Below, piece after piece: positions 29,701-38,572 of a stretch of DNA of 64,000 nt. The position numbers were made by a program, and so were the translations under genes. The notes beneath the pieces were generated by a model. That model did not search any database. It was not told where the DNA came from and worked only from the letters and a program-made list of their open reading frames with translations. Source of the DNA: VBAS01 sp963773465 (lineage in GTDB: Bacteria; Bacteroidota; Bacteroidia; Chitinophagales; Chitinophagaceae); contig CAVZBF010000002.1 in the NCBI GenBank assembly GCA_963773465.1, positions 372,001 to 436,000 of the forward strand. The letters are read 5' to 3'. The stretch's first letter is position 1. Every line of letters starts with the position of its first letter.

Positions 29701-32700
29701 TCTTGCACCAATTGTAGCCGCCCGTGTATAATAATCAATCTTTTCGTCACCGGCTATGATATTTCTGTCAATGATCTCTTCCACCTGTCTTAGAATCTGC
29801 AAAACACATTTATGGAATTTATTGTTACTCGACAATTTTTCCGCAAGCGAAAGGGGAATGCTGAGAGTAAGTTGGTCGCGGATGGTGAAACCGTCCCGAA
29901 TAAGCTGTAATATGTTTGGATCATTACAATAAAAAAGTATGTCAAGTAGTTTTAAGGCGATGTATTTATAAATATACCTTAAGTGATGGCTATGTCGGTG
30001 ATAGAAATCATAGTCCCTGTCAATTGCGTCTATCCGCTGTTTTAATTGTCTCTTAAGATGAGTTACGCTGGCAGTCTTAAGTAGAAACTTTGCCCTGATT
30101 TCATAAACAGGCAGCATATGCCGGTAGAGTTGATCAAATTTCCTTTTCTCTTCTTCTGCCCTTTGTTTATCCTGGTATTTTTCGCTTTCAAGATATTTAG
30201 TAATACGTTCAGGATAGAATTCCTTGACCTCAAGGGAACGTCCCGCTTGGATCGCCTTTAAGGTGGCCTTTCTGAATTCAAAGTCCATATCAGTTTTCTC
30301 GTGTTCGATCGAAGAGACGTTATGATCGTAAAAGCTAGGCACATATTCAGGTATTTTCACTGGCAACAGATCAAGGAATGGTTCAACAACCCGAAATTCT
30401 ATTCCGTTAATCAAAGCATATTCGCAGAATGCAATAATGTTTTGTTGCATACTAATTCTTGATTTGAATTTTAACCGTTGCAAAACACGCAATGATTGGG
30501 AAATTCTTTCTATCGGTATAGGTGGGCGCAATCCATTTTCAAAGAAGATCCTTACGATCAACAATTCAACATCAACTCTAAAACTTTGCTTATTGCACCA
30601 TTTCTTCAATTGCGGCATGGTCGAATTGGAAATGAGTATAGGAAGCAAGTCGGCAACAATAGCATATCGAAAAGCCAAGGGAATCCACCGCTCTATCCAT
30701 GTAATACACTCGGTTGGCCCGAGGACTTTTAGTACGGCTTCAGCTCCAAACGCCACGTCTTTGCTGGTTAAATCAAATCTCTGCCGTTCATTATCATCAA
30801 GCTTATTGCGGTATTGCAACCATTTTTCGGCTTTAGCCAAATGTTCTTTTGCATACGAATGCGTTTCTTTCTTTCTCGAAAATATAGCTGCGCTCCGGAA
30901 ATGAACTGGCCCAAACCACTCAGGATTTCCCTGCTGAAAATACATTTTTTGTATCGTAACAAGATTACCATAAGAAACAGCCAGGTCTGCTTTATTCAGA
31001 AGAATTTCTTCCAGTATCTTATTGGTCTTGGCAGCTTCAGCAGCAACCGCCAGAAGTTTGAGAAAGTTGAGATTGTTATTATCCCTTTTTGCCAGCATCA
31101 TGGCTAGCCGGGCTCTTTCAATAAAAACCTCTTTGTTTTTAATGCTATCCACAGGGTGGTTCAAGTATTTTCTCTCAATGACAATATCCTGGAGCTGGCG
31201 TTTTCTTTCTGCTTTGTATAGACTGTTACCTAAGTGGGTGCTTGCATACTCATCATCATCTGCATGTAATAAAAACTCATCGGCGATTTTTGACAGCTCA
31301 GTTTTACTGGCTGAATAAGTTGATCGTAGAAAAGTTTCAAAATCTTCGTCACGAATAGAGAACGACGAATGTTCATATACTAATCCATGCCATAGGTCGA
31401 TTCGATAGTCTGCGAGGCTTTCTTTGCTAATTCTGGTCAGTTTTTGTAAATAATCAATGGGTACAGGACGAGGTAGATTAATCAGATAAGTTAGAAATTT
31501 TTTCAAACGGATCCCACTCCCTGATTTCTTTTCCGCTTCAAGGATGCGTAATTTGAATATATCATCAAGCGTTTTCCCATCGGGTTTGAGAGGATTCAGT
31601 TTCTCGTCTAGATTTTTTCCGGTTAGTTCCATGACATAAGCCATGACCCGGGGAATACCATAGGTAAGTCGTCTGAATTCAGCGATCTTGTCTTCTGATG
31701 TATTCTTAAACCAATTGGCGATGAACAAGGAAGTTTCCGGCTGCGAAAAACCATTTACCTCGATATCCTTATAAATAGTTGGCAGATTAAGTGAATCTTT
31801 CCTCTCCGTATCCGTTCTTGTCGTAACGATGATCTTGCAATTATCAGGTAGAATCATCCTAACAAGGTCGTGAACGAAGCACTTGTTTTTATAATATTCC
31901 GCAGCTACCGTGCTGTTATCCGCTGCATCTATTATAATGATTACTTTACTTCCGGGTCTTGTGGTGTGTAGGATTTGAGATGCAAGTTCCAGTCGCTTTT
32001 TCAATACCTGTATATAAAAATCTTCCTGTTCATTTCGCACCAACAACAATGGTGTTCCGATTTTCAATGCCAATTCGTTAATAAGATGCAAGAGGGCATT
32101 TGCATGTTTATGTCTTTTGTCTTCAGGCGTCAAGTATGCTCCTGCACCGTAACAATCGAACAATAGGACAGTATTCCCTTCTCTGAAGTTTTCTTCAATA
32201 GCTTTTGCAATAGTGGATTTTCCTGTACCTGCTCCTCCATGAAGACATATTAATTTATCGTTGCCACCCTGTATTTCCGTAATGATAGACGGCAGTTGCT
32301 CCCTGCTGATTACTTTCTCGATCCTTGCAAAAGCTTGCGGAACTGGAAACAAGTTTTCGATACTTGAACATCCAAAAAGAAACAAGATATCTGAAATGGT
32401 GATATCGTTTCGAACATGTGGATCCGGCATCATCTTATCCCAAACCGCTCCGCGTAGTTTATCATACTCTTTATCGGCTTCGACGCTTCCCGATTCACTG
32501 ATTAACTGCAGGACTTTTTTCTTTTGTTCTATTCGTGGACCTGCACTGCAATCTGAGAAATCAAGTAAACGGAGAAAATCCGCGAACTCGGTGTTTTTTA
32601 ACGATGCTGCCTTTTGCAATTTTTCAATCTCCTGGTATTGCGCCACTGTCACGTGCTTCTTAAGCAAGGTGAGTCCCACCGGGCCTGGGTATTGGGCTAG

Positions 32701-33183
32701 TACTTCCTGTGAAGCAACAACTGCATTTGCCAATTGCTGGGATACTGGCCTATTGCTTACCAACTTGATCCTTGTCTTTCTCAATACGGCATCCCGGGGA
32801 TAAGTCGGAAACAGTCCTTTAAAGAAATGTGCTAGGCGTTGGATAATAGAACCATCATACTGTTTCTTTTTACCTCGACAAACTCGCGCAGCAGTCCATT
32901 CCAAGTTCGGATGTCGTGTGCTATACTTTAATTGTGAAATATTGATTTTATTTGCTGTCTCAAAATCTTCACCCCCGTAATATTCAGTTAAATCAACGCC
33001 CAGCATAACATCTCCATCCGCATCCACCTTTTCGTTATCTATAGTGGTCATACCCTCCAATGAAATTTTTTTAAGCCCATCCTTTTCAAAATTCAATAGG
33101 TCCATTGACTTCCTAACAGTCCATACTATGTGAAAATCATCACCGGCGTTGGACTCCTTAGCATCCTGAATTTTCATTCGCAT
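26737..33183 (-). CDS. Avs3-like antiviral STAND NTPase with N-terminal Cap4/DUF4297-type nuclease
   Basis: This is a 2148-residue protein. Residues 10-100 match the Cap4/DUF4297 nuclease type: GDDFHIVWTVRKSMDLL, then E43, D64 in GVDLTEYYGG, and Q84-L-K86, which together form a PD-(D/E)xK active site. The STAND core begins at G316-GAGT-GKST (Walker A) and continues with KVIIIIDAADN (Walker B, D419), followed by helical arm domains. The C-terminal 1500 residues are an enormous helical, TPR-like sensor. Length and order are those of Avs3-type proteins, which recognise phage terminase, oligomerise and degrade DNA. Whether this one also senses terminase is inference. The downstream 228-residue gene overlaps its stop. 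Confidence 0.85.
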   Translation of the reverse strand: MRMKIQDAKESNAGDDFHIVWTVRKSMDLLNFEKDGLKKISLEGMTTIDNEKVDADGDVMLGVDLTEYYGGEDFETANKINISQLKYSTRHPNLEWTAARVCRGKKKQYDGSIIQRLAHFFKGLFPTYPRDAVLRKTRIKLVSNRPVSQQLANAVVASQEVLAQYPGPVGLTLLKKHVTVAQYQEIEKLQKAASLKNTEFADFLRLLDFSDCSAGPRIEQKKKVLQLISESGSVEADKEYDKLRGAVWDKMMPDPHVRNDITISDILFLFGCSSIENLFPVPQAFARIEKVISREQLPSIITEIQGGNDKLICLHGGAGTGKSTIAKAIEENFREGNTVLLFDCYGAGAYLTPEDKRHKHANALLHLINELALKIGTPLLLVRNEQEDFYIQVLKKRLELASQILHTTRPGSKVIIIIDAADNSTVAAEYYKNKCFVHDLVRMILPDNCKIIVTTRTDTERKDSLNLPTIYKDIEVNGFSQPETSLFIANWFKNTSEDKIAEFRRLTYGIPRVMAYVMELTGKNLDEKLNPLKPDGKTLDDIFKLRILEAEKKSGSGIRLKKFLTYLINLPRPVPIDYLQKLTRISKESLADYRIDLWHGLVYEHSSFSIRDEDFETFLRSTYSASKTELSKIADEFLLHADDDEYASTHLGNSLYKAERKRQLQDIVIERKYLNHPVDSIKNKEVFIERARLAMMLAKRDNNNLNFLKLLAVAAEAAKTNKILEEILLNKADLAVSYGNLVTIQKMYFQQGNPEWFGPVHFRSAAIFSRKKETHSYAKEHLAKAEKWLQYRNKLDDNERQRFDLTSKDVAFGAEAVLKVLGPTECITWIERWIPLAFRYAIVADLLPILISNSTMPQLKKWCNKQSFRVDVELLIVRIFFENGLRPPIPIERISQSLRVLQRLKFKSRISMQQNIIAFCEYALINGIEFRVVEPFLDLLPVKIPEYVPSFYDHNVSSIEHEKTDMDFEFRKATLKAIQAGRSLEVKEFYPERITKYLESEKYQDKQRAEEEKRKFDQLYRHMLPVYEIRAKFLLKTASVTHLKRQLKQRIDAIDRDYDFYHRHSHHLRYIYKYIALKLLDILFYCNDPNILQLIRDGFTIRDQLTLSIPLSLAEKLSSNNKFHKCVLQILRQVEEIIDRNIIAGDEKIDYYTRAATIGARISEMTGKYYFDKMVDCASEIDLSAYDQIKCINYIVKDERTFHSPRLAFEASRFIEFCYEHLRGHDHFPWEQGFQAICKLDIAFAFTILSRWDHRNIQHISSHFTELMGEALQQDYLTAATAAALFPVNKYYWPGLSELVRSTLQKFDEETDRNGKNIFLKIFLRDLKVNFSPHHYMELLDKMDVVLQETKFIDPAINSEFKGYYKKIQSLRGTSEPGDDKQAKHRKQASVTGQYKKLSQAVDVISAISIDKYFSELKKLTSNGWVDDELALSCLKQNVGIGQHTSFLEALIDLNDSSLDYWSFKTFFMDVLAEWDIYAEVRQWKKNNFTKLITSRLDHFMPYDSFDLYSYRKWAQAFEVDTKELAKTTISILPDYIEDLSSKILYQVFDIVLIGTTFNEKTILLEWLLARWNKTIKDDFGDGPFSKKMIPAGNATDTIANFIRYNLGHPDKRLRWRVCHSLRRFALFGQTEIFDILLKKQDSITNHPFQHQVYPFYQLSAKLYLWIAIDRICAENPEAIFSLKHYFISEFKSTGIVHAQILYFVKNAANKLIKKKPDFFKADELLLINNSLACSVKSKTLKNKYRKRPKKFTRPATTFRFDSTDTVPYWYEPLGRIFGISGDAVAKMADRYITEKWSYAGNPRDDDHVNTDDDYYLTSNDHGSEPTIETLRKYYEYHAMFCVATELLRTKPVVKSDSYYEKWEYWISGWGLCCDDFWLADFRDPFPAIEKLWRNYRNETNWEWSIERNDFNNTVGLKDKYFPDYLVVHLGSTIYYGKDYESSSVKSALVHPQTAPALLRALQTSSRYEYQMPMEEEKEEQEDDDHEETSNDKPNNDFFKLEGWIRYLRSDHEGIDDTDESYSKIDKGRLVLGNKITQWGNLHFSTDYRYGYKKGLPGSYFSILEVWNDIARNVSYGEHASGGVRLLLKKKYLLSFLKETDRCLIIKCEICRHPHTGDYNKDLSYYTLLYLIYPNGKITTISGDSQLR

Positions 33184-33454
33184 ATATTCTGGAAAATTAT
33201 ATGCAAATTTAATTATAATCCAGCCGAAACTTTTTGTTACTTAATATCAGTTGGCACCTTTCCTAGCCGCCAATCACACGAGGCAAGCTTTCCAACTATT
33301 CGCTCCATTAAACTGATGTAGTTACGATAAAAAGTTATGATTTTTAGAAGTTGTCTTATATTTGTTCAGACAGGTAGAAATTGAAAACAAGTAATTAGAA
33401 CTGACACACGTTTAAGCTCTTTCGTTTTTACGACACAATTCTGACACACAAAGT

Positions 33455-35014
33455 CTATAAATAATTCATCCTGAGACATAGTTCGAATCCAGTCCCGGGC
33501 ACCACATTGGAAAGCTCCGAATTTTCGGAGCTTTTTTTATTTCCTGGGCTTTTATAATTCTTACTGGGTCTGCATATCAAAGAAACAATGCCTCTTAATT
33601 TTATGGTTCGATAAGTTTTTCCCTCAAAAATCAATTTTTCGGCTAATATCGAACCGAGTATCTGTTGTTTGGCAATCAAATCAGCATCTACAAAGTATTT
33701 GGGAAGATTTTCTAATAAATCGCAGCAGAAACTAATTTGTTCTTTGAGGTCGGAATCCAATGTGCTGATTTTCTCAATCTCACTTTCATATTTAATTATC
33801 TCTCCCTCATATTCGTCCTTAATTTCCCGGTATTCATTCGCATCAATTTCTTTATCCAACATTAGTTTTCTTGCATTGGTAATTCTGCCTTTAGCTTTTT
33901 CTATTTCTGATCTAAGTTTTGCTATTTGTTCAAGTTTATCTGTCTTACTAAGTCTTAGGTGAATTTCAACAGATTCTTTGAGCGAACGAATAACTCCCAT
34001 ATTTGAAATAATTTCTGTAAACTCCTTCACCAATTCTTCATTTGCCAGTTCAGCTTTGAATCTTTCTTTACAGCCATGTTGACAATGATAGTAAAAGTAT
34101 TTACCTCCATTTCCTTTTGATGCACTTCCGGTTATTTTGCTGCCGCAACATTTGCATTCTAAATAACCTCTTAATGGCAATTCTTCCTTCGCCGTTTGTC
34201 TTGTCGGGAACTTTCTTTTTCTACCATTGAGGACATCTTGAACTTCATCGAATAATGCCTGTGAAATAATTGGTTCATGCGAAGCTTTAATGACCATTGC
34301 TTTTTCATCTTTGTATGCAGGAACAAAAATTTTTCCGCAATAAATTGGATTTCGAAGGAGATTCCACATTTGACTTTTTCCGACTTTTAATCCTTTGACC
34401 TTCGCCATTTTCCATATCTCCATTACATTGTGAACTCCTTTTGCTGTTTCTTCAAATACCCACTTAACTAAAGGAGCTTCCTGTCCTGGTTCAATAATAG
34501 GATTATTGTTTTCATCTCTTGCATTCCTGTATCCTCTTGGAGCCATATTAACATGCCTTCCCTCTTTCATTGCTTTGCGCATTCCTGCAATCGTGTTAAG
34601 TGATCTTCTATCGTTTTCAACTTCAGGCGCAGCAAGATAAATAGCGAGCATGATCTTACTTTCCGGAATGCCCATGTCAAGCGGTTGTTCAATTGCTTGC
34701 GGCTCTATGCCCGTTTTTGCGAGATGGCTGATCATTACATAAGATTCAGCCACATTTCGTGAGAACCTATCCCATTTTAAAAACAAGAGTAAATCAGCAG
34801 AGTTCTTATGCTTTTTTAAATGCTCAAGAAATTTATTGAATTCTGGACGATCAAATGATTTTCCAGAATAATCCTCCCAAAACGAACCGACGATTTCGAT
34901 ATTATGATGCTCACAGTATTGCCTGAGTCTGTCATCCTGATGTTTTTGGCTGTACCCTTTTTCAGCCTGTTCGTCGGTACTCACTCGAATGTAGAGGTAT
35001 GCTCTTTGTTTCAT
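33455..35014 (-). CDS. large serine recombinase (integrase)
   Basis: This 519-residue protein has a resolvase-type catalytic domain with S12 in YIRVSTDEQ, LKWDRFSRN, and the E/D-R helix VENDRRSLNTIAGMRKAM. A recombinase domain (MAPRGYR to about 280) with LLRNPIYCGKI follows, then a zinc ribbon (ECKCCGSKI, then HCQHGC) and a coiled coil (about 355-425). This is the full architecture of large serine integrases, which join short attP and attB sites. The last residues, VVPGTGFELC, are encoded across a tRNA tail and its terminator. Integrase C-termini of this wording typically mark genes whose 3' ends run through their own attachment site. The start overlaps the preceding small gene by 53 nt. Confidence 0.92.
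   Translation of the reverse strand: MKQRAYLYIRVSTDEQAEKGYSQKHQDDRLRQYCEHHNIEIVGSFWEDYSGKSFDRPEFNKFLEHLKKHKNSADLLLFLKWDRFSRNVAESYVMISHLAKTGIEPQAIEQPLDMGIPESKIMLAIYLAAPEVENDRRSLNTIAGMRKAMKEGRHVNMAPRGYRNARDENNNPIIEPGQEAPLVKWVFEETAKGVHNVMEIWKMAKVKGLKVGKSQMWNLLRNPIYCGKIFVPAYKDEKAMVIKASHEPIISQALFDEVQDVLNGRKRKFPTRQTAKEELPLRGYLECKCCGSKITGSASKGNGGKYFYYHCQHGCKERFKAELANEELVKEFTEIISNMGVIRSLKESVEIHLRLSKTDKLEQIAKLRSEIEKAKGRITNARKLMLDKEIDANEYREIKDEYEGEIIKYESEIEKISTLDSDLKEQISFCCDLLENLPKYFVDADLIAKQQILGSILAEKLIFEGKTYRTIKLRGIVSLICRPSKNYKSPGNKKSSENSELSNVVPGTGFELCLRMNYL
33480..33504 (+). repeat. tRNA 3' end fragment (attachment site core, copy D)
   Basis: AGTTCGAATCCAGTCCCGGG followed by CACCA reads as a tRNA 3' end: T-loop TTCGAAT, T-stem 3' strand CCAGT, acceptor 3' strand CCCGGGC, discriminator A and CCA. 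The bases to its left cannot pair with the T-stem, so the 5' part of the tRNA is missing. It overlaps the last codons of the minus-strand serine recombinase. This is the pattern left when an element integrates at a tRNA gene. Confidence 0.75.
33511..33534 (+). terminator. intrinsic terminator directly after the tRNA fragment
   Basis: AAAGCTCCGAA-TT-TTCGGAGCTTT is a perfect 11-bp hairpin followed by more T residues on the plus strand, 6 nt after the CCA. It looks like the natural terminator of the tRNA gene whose tail is at 33480. It lies inside the 3' coding part of the opposite-strand recombinase, so it also encodes residues there. Confidence 0.7.
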
Positions 35015-35252
35015 GGGGCTTGTTTGTATTGACTGAAATAATTTTTGTTTGTTTTTGTTTTATTCTTTCATAATGAGATGTTGTGATTGAAATAACTTTG
35101 GAAATAAAATCAAGGACTTCTTTCAACTCCTCAACTGTATATTCTATTCCTTCTTCCTGCATTATCTGTTTTGCTCTTTGAAAAGAGATTGTTTCTCCTC
35201 CGGTTATTTTACCTTCTGATTTTTCTGTTGATGGTTTTAATTTGGTTTTCAT
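34962..35252 (-). CDS. small conserved-type protein preceding the recombinase
   Basis: I start this at ATG 35252 (96 residues) instead of a TTG 12 nt earlier. It is basic at both ends, with a central predicted helix pair (FQRAKQIMQEEGIEYTVEELKEVLDFISKV). It overlaps the recombinase start by 53 nt in another frame, so translation is coupled. Short genes of this kind commonly sit just before recombinases in Bacteroidota elements. A role as directionality factor or regulator is possible but not shown. Confidence 0.6.
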   Translation of the reverse strand: MKTKLKPSTEKSEGKITGGETISFQRAKQIMQEEGIEYTVEELKEVLDFISKVISITTSHYERIKQKQTKIISVNTNKPHETKSIPLHSSEYRRTG

Positions 35253-35298
35253 AAGGGCAGTCAAAGATACAAACTATTGATTATCAATAAAATATACT

Positions 35299-36210
35299 TT
35301 AATTATTCCAGATCGTTTCGCTTTCTTCTTTTTCAGCTTCTTCAGTCAACATCTCGTAAACAGTCTGAATATTTTCTTTCTCCATCGAAAACAGACCAAT
35401 GATTTGAACAATAGTTGTCAGTTCTTCTTTCGTGAAAGTTTGTTGTAGCTTTTTATAATAGGCAACTAGTTTTTTCTCTTCTTCATTTGATAACGCTCCT
35501 TCATCTTTATGAACTTTTTGAAAAGTGACATGTCTTTCCTCAACCTTTGAGTCGGTATTTTCTACTTTGTCTTCAATTCTTTTATTGTCCTGCTCTACTA
35601 CTCCAGCTAGTCCTTGTCCGATTAATGGAATACCGTTTAATAAATGTGTATTTCTCCTAACCATTCCTTCAAGAGCAAGAGAAAAGACTTCACTCCAGTT
35701 GTCCTTAATCGATGCCTTTTTAGATTTCTCTTCTTCAAGCATTGTTTCCAACTTTTCAATGTATTCGTTCTGCTCTTCCAGTTCTCCTTTAAGATCTTCG
35801 TTTTCTTTTTGAAGCTGTTCGAAGTCCCATTGCTTTCTTTGTGCATTTATTTTATCATTCACAGTCTGCTCAATACCTGAAAGACCGGCCTTTTCCACCT
35901 CTCCATCTTTCATATTATAGACATATCGGGTATTTCTTTTTGAAGTGCCTTCATATAGTGTAACTGTGATATAATTTGTTTCTTCATTAATGAAGTCTTC
36001 ATGAGCAAAGAATTTTTCCGGATCTGTAGTCCTTCTCACCACCTTTAAGTCATCTACACAGATGTCATACTCTCGTGGTCTTCCATCTTCATAGTCGGAT
36101 TGGAGCAGTTGAAAAAGCAGATTAATTTTCTGAGCTGTATACTTTTCTTTTACAATTGCCATTAAGTTTGGTTTTATAGTAATAACTGGATTTACAACAT
36201 CCCTGATCAT
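35299..36210 (-). CDS. coiled-coil protein of the recombinase module, unknown function
   Basis: This 303-residue protein has an N-terminal alpha/beta region (about 1-120). A strong coiled coil follows (about 132-170, FEQLQKENEDLKGELEEQNEYIEKLETMLEEEK), then an acidic helical C-terminus. No enzymatic motif is seen. Its annotated start overlaps the previous gene by 89 nt. An alternative ATG at codon 17 (36162) would shorten but not remove the overlap. It probably serves the integrative element, perhaps as a replication or partition-like accessory factor, which is a guess from context. Confidence 0.65.
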   Translation of the reverse strand: MIRDVVNPVITIKPNLMAIVKEKYTAQKINLLFQLLQSDYEDGRPREYDICVDDLKVVRRTTDPEKFFAHEDFINEETNYITVTLYEGTSKRNTRYVYNMKDGEVEKAGLSGIEQTVNDKINAQRKQWDFEQLQKENEDLKGELEEQNEYIEKLETMLEEEKSKKASIKDNWSEVFSLALEGMVRRNTHLLNGIPLIGQGLAGVVEQDNKRIEDKVENTDSKVEERHVTFQKVHKDEGALSNEEEKKLVAYYKKLQQTFTKEELTTIVQIIGLFSMEKENIQTVYEMLTEEAEKEESETIWNN

Positions 36211-36391
36211 ACTTTTTTGAATAGTATTCTAAAAGCAAAGCTGTGATATAATCTAAGAGATTTTCAAAGCCTGATTCCTTCATGTGCTGTTCTGCTTTCT
36301 TAATTATCTGATTAAGGAGAAGCTGACCTAACAAAGTTTCAAGTGGTGTTAAGTTTGCATCATCTGATTTTTCATTATTTAGTATGTCCAT
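36122..36391 (-). CDS. small helical protein of the recombinase module
   Basis: This 89-residue protein has a helical N-terminal two thirds (LTPLETLLGQLLLNQIIKKAEQHM and LLDYITALLLEYY). Its lysine/cysteine-rich tail lies in the 89-nt overlap with the next gene and looks like out-of-frame sequence, so the functional part may end near residue 60. It overlaps the end of the HTH gene upstream by 17 nt. The function is unknown. Confidence 0.5.
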   Translation of the reverse strand: MDILNNEKSDDANLTPLETLLGQLLLNQIIKKAEQHMKESGFENLLDYITALLLEYYSKKYDQGCCKSSYYYKTKLNGNCKRKVYSSEN

Positions 36392-36638
36392 AGATATATT
36401 GGTTTAAGATTTCCTGGGTAAATTGAATGCGACTATACTTTTCTCTTTGAAGCGGTTTGAGCTTTCCTTCATAGATTAAAGCATAAATACGATGTACAGA
36501 TAAGTTTAACTTTTTTGCCGCTTCCTTGATTGTGAATGTTTCTTCGCTGTTTGGAAGAAAGTGTAATTTTTGAAATCTGCTTACTTCGCTAAGAATCAAG
36601 TCAAGTTTTCGATTGATTTTTTGTAATTCTTCTTTCAT
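36375..36638 (-). CDS. excisionase/MerR-type helix-turn-helix protein
   Basis: I start this at ATG 36638 (87 residues) because the longer in-frame version adds a hydrophobic, unlikely leader. An N-terminal helix (MKEELQKINRKLDLILSEVS) is followed by a winged HTH of the excisionase type: TFTIKEAAKKLNLSVHRIYALIYEGKLKPLQREKYSRIQFTQEILNQYI. It is the first gene of the recombinase module, and such proteins act as excision or regulatory factors of integrative elements. Upstream, 36639-37176 is AT-rich, and I see no gene there. Confidence 0.75.
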   Translation of the reverse strand: MKEELQKINRKLDLILSEVSRFQKLHFLPNSEETFTIKEAAKKLNLSVHRIYALIYEGKLKPLQREKYSRIQFTQEILNQYIYGHTK

Positions 36639-37176
36639 AGGATTTAGATGGTTGTGAACACTGAATTCAACCTCGACGCAAAGTATAATAGCACAGAATC
36701 TCACTTTCCAGTTTGAGTAAGTTTGTGCCGATTTTTGTAAGTTTTTGTCAGGTTATGCTAAAAAAATCCACAATAGGGCAAGTGAAATGAACCAGAAAAA
36801 AATTGCAGAAAAGTTCAGGGATTTCTGACCCTGTAAAATTTTTATCCAAATGTCATTAAAGCATTTAAATATTAATAGAGATCAATGCTGAACAGGTAAA
36901 AAATTAATAAGAGTAATTAAGAGCAATTAACAGCGATTAAAAAATTTATTGAATGCTATGCTATTTTTTTATTCAAATTTTCGTATTTCATCTGTGAGTA
37001 CAGATAAATAATTTATTTTAGATTATTTAGTTCGACAATTCAAAATCATATTTAATAAATTAGGTGTGCCTTGTAAATTTTAAAGATTAATGATGCATAG
37101 GGACAGTTCAAATAAGCATTCAAACAAAAATATGACAGAGGATAATCCTGATTTGTGATTACGAATTTTTATTGAA

Positions 37177-38319
37177 ATGAAAAAAACAAATCATTTAAAA
37201 GACCCAAAAGCTCCCTGGAGAAATAAATCGCTTAAAAACCTCAAAGGAGAAGAATGGAAAGAAATACCCTTTACTGAAGGTTATTATCTTATTTCCAACT
37301 TTGGGAGGGTAAAAGCACTTGCCCGTTTTATAGAGCAGTATAGTAACGGTAAGGGGCGTTGGATGAAAGAAAGAATACTGAATCAACATCTCATCAAGTC
37401 AAAGAATAACTATAAGAATGATTACAAGTTTGGACTGATGGTGAATTATAAATTCAACCGGCAGGAATTCCGTCCTATGGTGAGGCGACTGGTGTATGAA
37501 GCATTTGTTCTACCCTTAATAAAAGAAAAAATGGAAGGCCGGTACGTATATCCGAAAAATGGCGATGGATTGAATTCTTATGCGGATAATCTCGGCCTTG
37601 CAACAAAAAGCGAACTGCGGAAAATGCAGCTAACTGATGACAGGTATATTCCACCAGCATTTAAGGTTGACCAGGAAGCTAACCGCAGACATTTATTGCG
37701 AATGAACCGAAAGAAGCGTCTTCCTGTGAAACAATACCGGCTGGATGGAAAACTAATCAGGAAATATAAGAGCATTTCAGAGGCTGCATTCAAAACAGGT
37801 ATTAGGGTGGGTAATATTTCCGCATGTGCAATGGGCAAATGTGTTCAGACAAGTGGATTTGTGTGGCGGCTTAACGGAGATTCTTACAAAGGAGAGCACC
37901 GCCACTGGACAGGAAAACGCAGGGAGGTTATTCAATATAGTATCGGCGGAAAAAAATTGAAGCAATATATTTCTATTAGTGAAGCAGCGCGTCAATCAAG
38001 AATACATCAGGGAAACATTTTTAACGCATTAAAAAGAAAATCAAAACAGGCCGGTGGATTTGTATGGAGGTATGTGGGAGAAACTTACAACGGAGAGTAT
38101 AAAAAACTATACCGCTATCACACCGTTATTCAGTATAACCTTCAAAGGAAAAAGATTGCAACCTTTAAAAGCATTTCTGCGGCTGCTAAAGCTACAAATA
38201 GTTCTTACGAAGGTATTCGATTAGCCGTGCAACAAAAGACAAAAACGAGCAATGGTTTCAAATGGAAGTATGCAAAAAGTCTAGCTGAAACTTTATCCTA
38301 TAATATTACCAAATCATAA
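37177..38319 (+). CDS. NUMOD4/NUMOD1 protein with degenerate HNH core
   Basis: This 380-residue basic protein begins with a NUMOD4 motif (EEWKEIPFTEGYYLISNFGRVKAL, 25-48). The HNH_3-like region is recognisable from VRRLVYEAFV (102-111) to YADNLGLATKSEL (135-147), but the usual VHRLV histidine is an arginine and the VNH-dG segment is VYPKNGDG, so both key histidines are missing. Three NUMOD1-type DNA-binding repeats follow (185-232, 250-298, 316-365), each with K/x-Y-x-SISEAA and a final GFVW/GFKW. The family comprises homing-type endonucleases. Here cleavage is doubtful and a DNA-binding role is more likely. It is a stand-alone gene between the recombinase module and the second RHS locus. Confidence 0.8.
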   Translation: MKKTNHLKDPKAPWRNKSLKNLKGEEWKEIPFTEGYYLISNFGRVKALARFIEQYSNGKGRWMKERILNQHLIKSKNNYKNDYKFGLMVNYKFNRQEFRPMVRRLVYEAFVLPLIKEKMEGRYVYPKNGDGLNSYADNLGLATKSELRKMQLTDDRYIPPAFKVDQEANRRHLLRMNRKKRLPVKQYRLDGKLIRKYKSISEAAFKTGIRVGNISACAMGKCVQTSGFVWRLNGDSYKGEHRHWTGKRREVIQYSIGGKKLKQYISISEAARQSRIHQGNIFNALKRKSKQAGGFVWRYVGETYNGEYKKLYRYHTVIQYNLQRKKIATFKSISAAAKATNSSYEGIRLAVQQKTKTSNGFKWKYAKSLAETLSYNITKS

Positions 38320-38572
38320 ATTTTTTTAAAAAGCATGAAATAAATTTTTGGTAGCATCGTTTTTCTTCATAGGTTTATAAATAGAATCCATTCCTGAAAT
38401 TCCTCTTTGGTTATCATTTCTGATTATTAGCAAATTTTTTTCTTCTCTGAGCGAGTGTACAGTGCAATAAGTTTATTGTTGATGAGGTATGAGTTTTAGT
38501 ATGATGGGTGATTTGATTTATGTAAAATCAAACGTGCTGCATCATAATTAATGACAACTTAAACCACAGCTT

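Noticed and set aside
33480..33504. Complete tRNA gene
   Set aside because: Only the T-loop onward is present; the preceding bases do not form the T-stem, anticodon arm or acceptor 5' strand.
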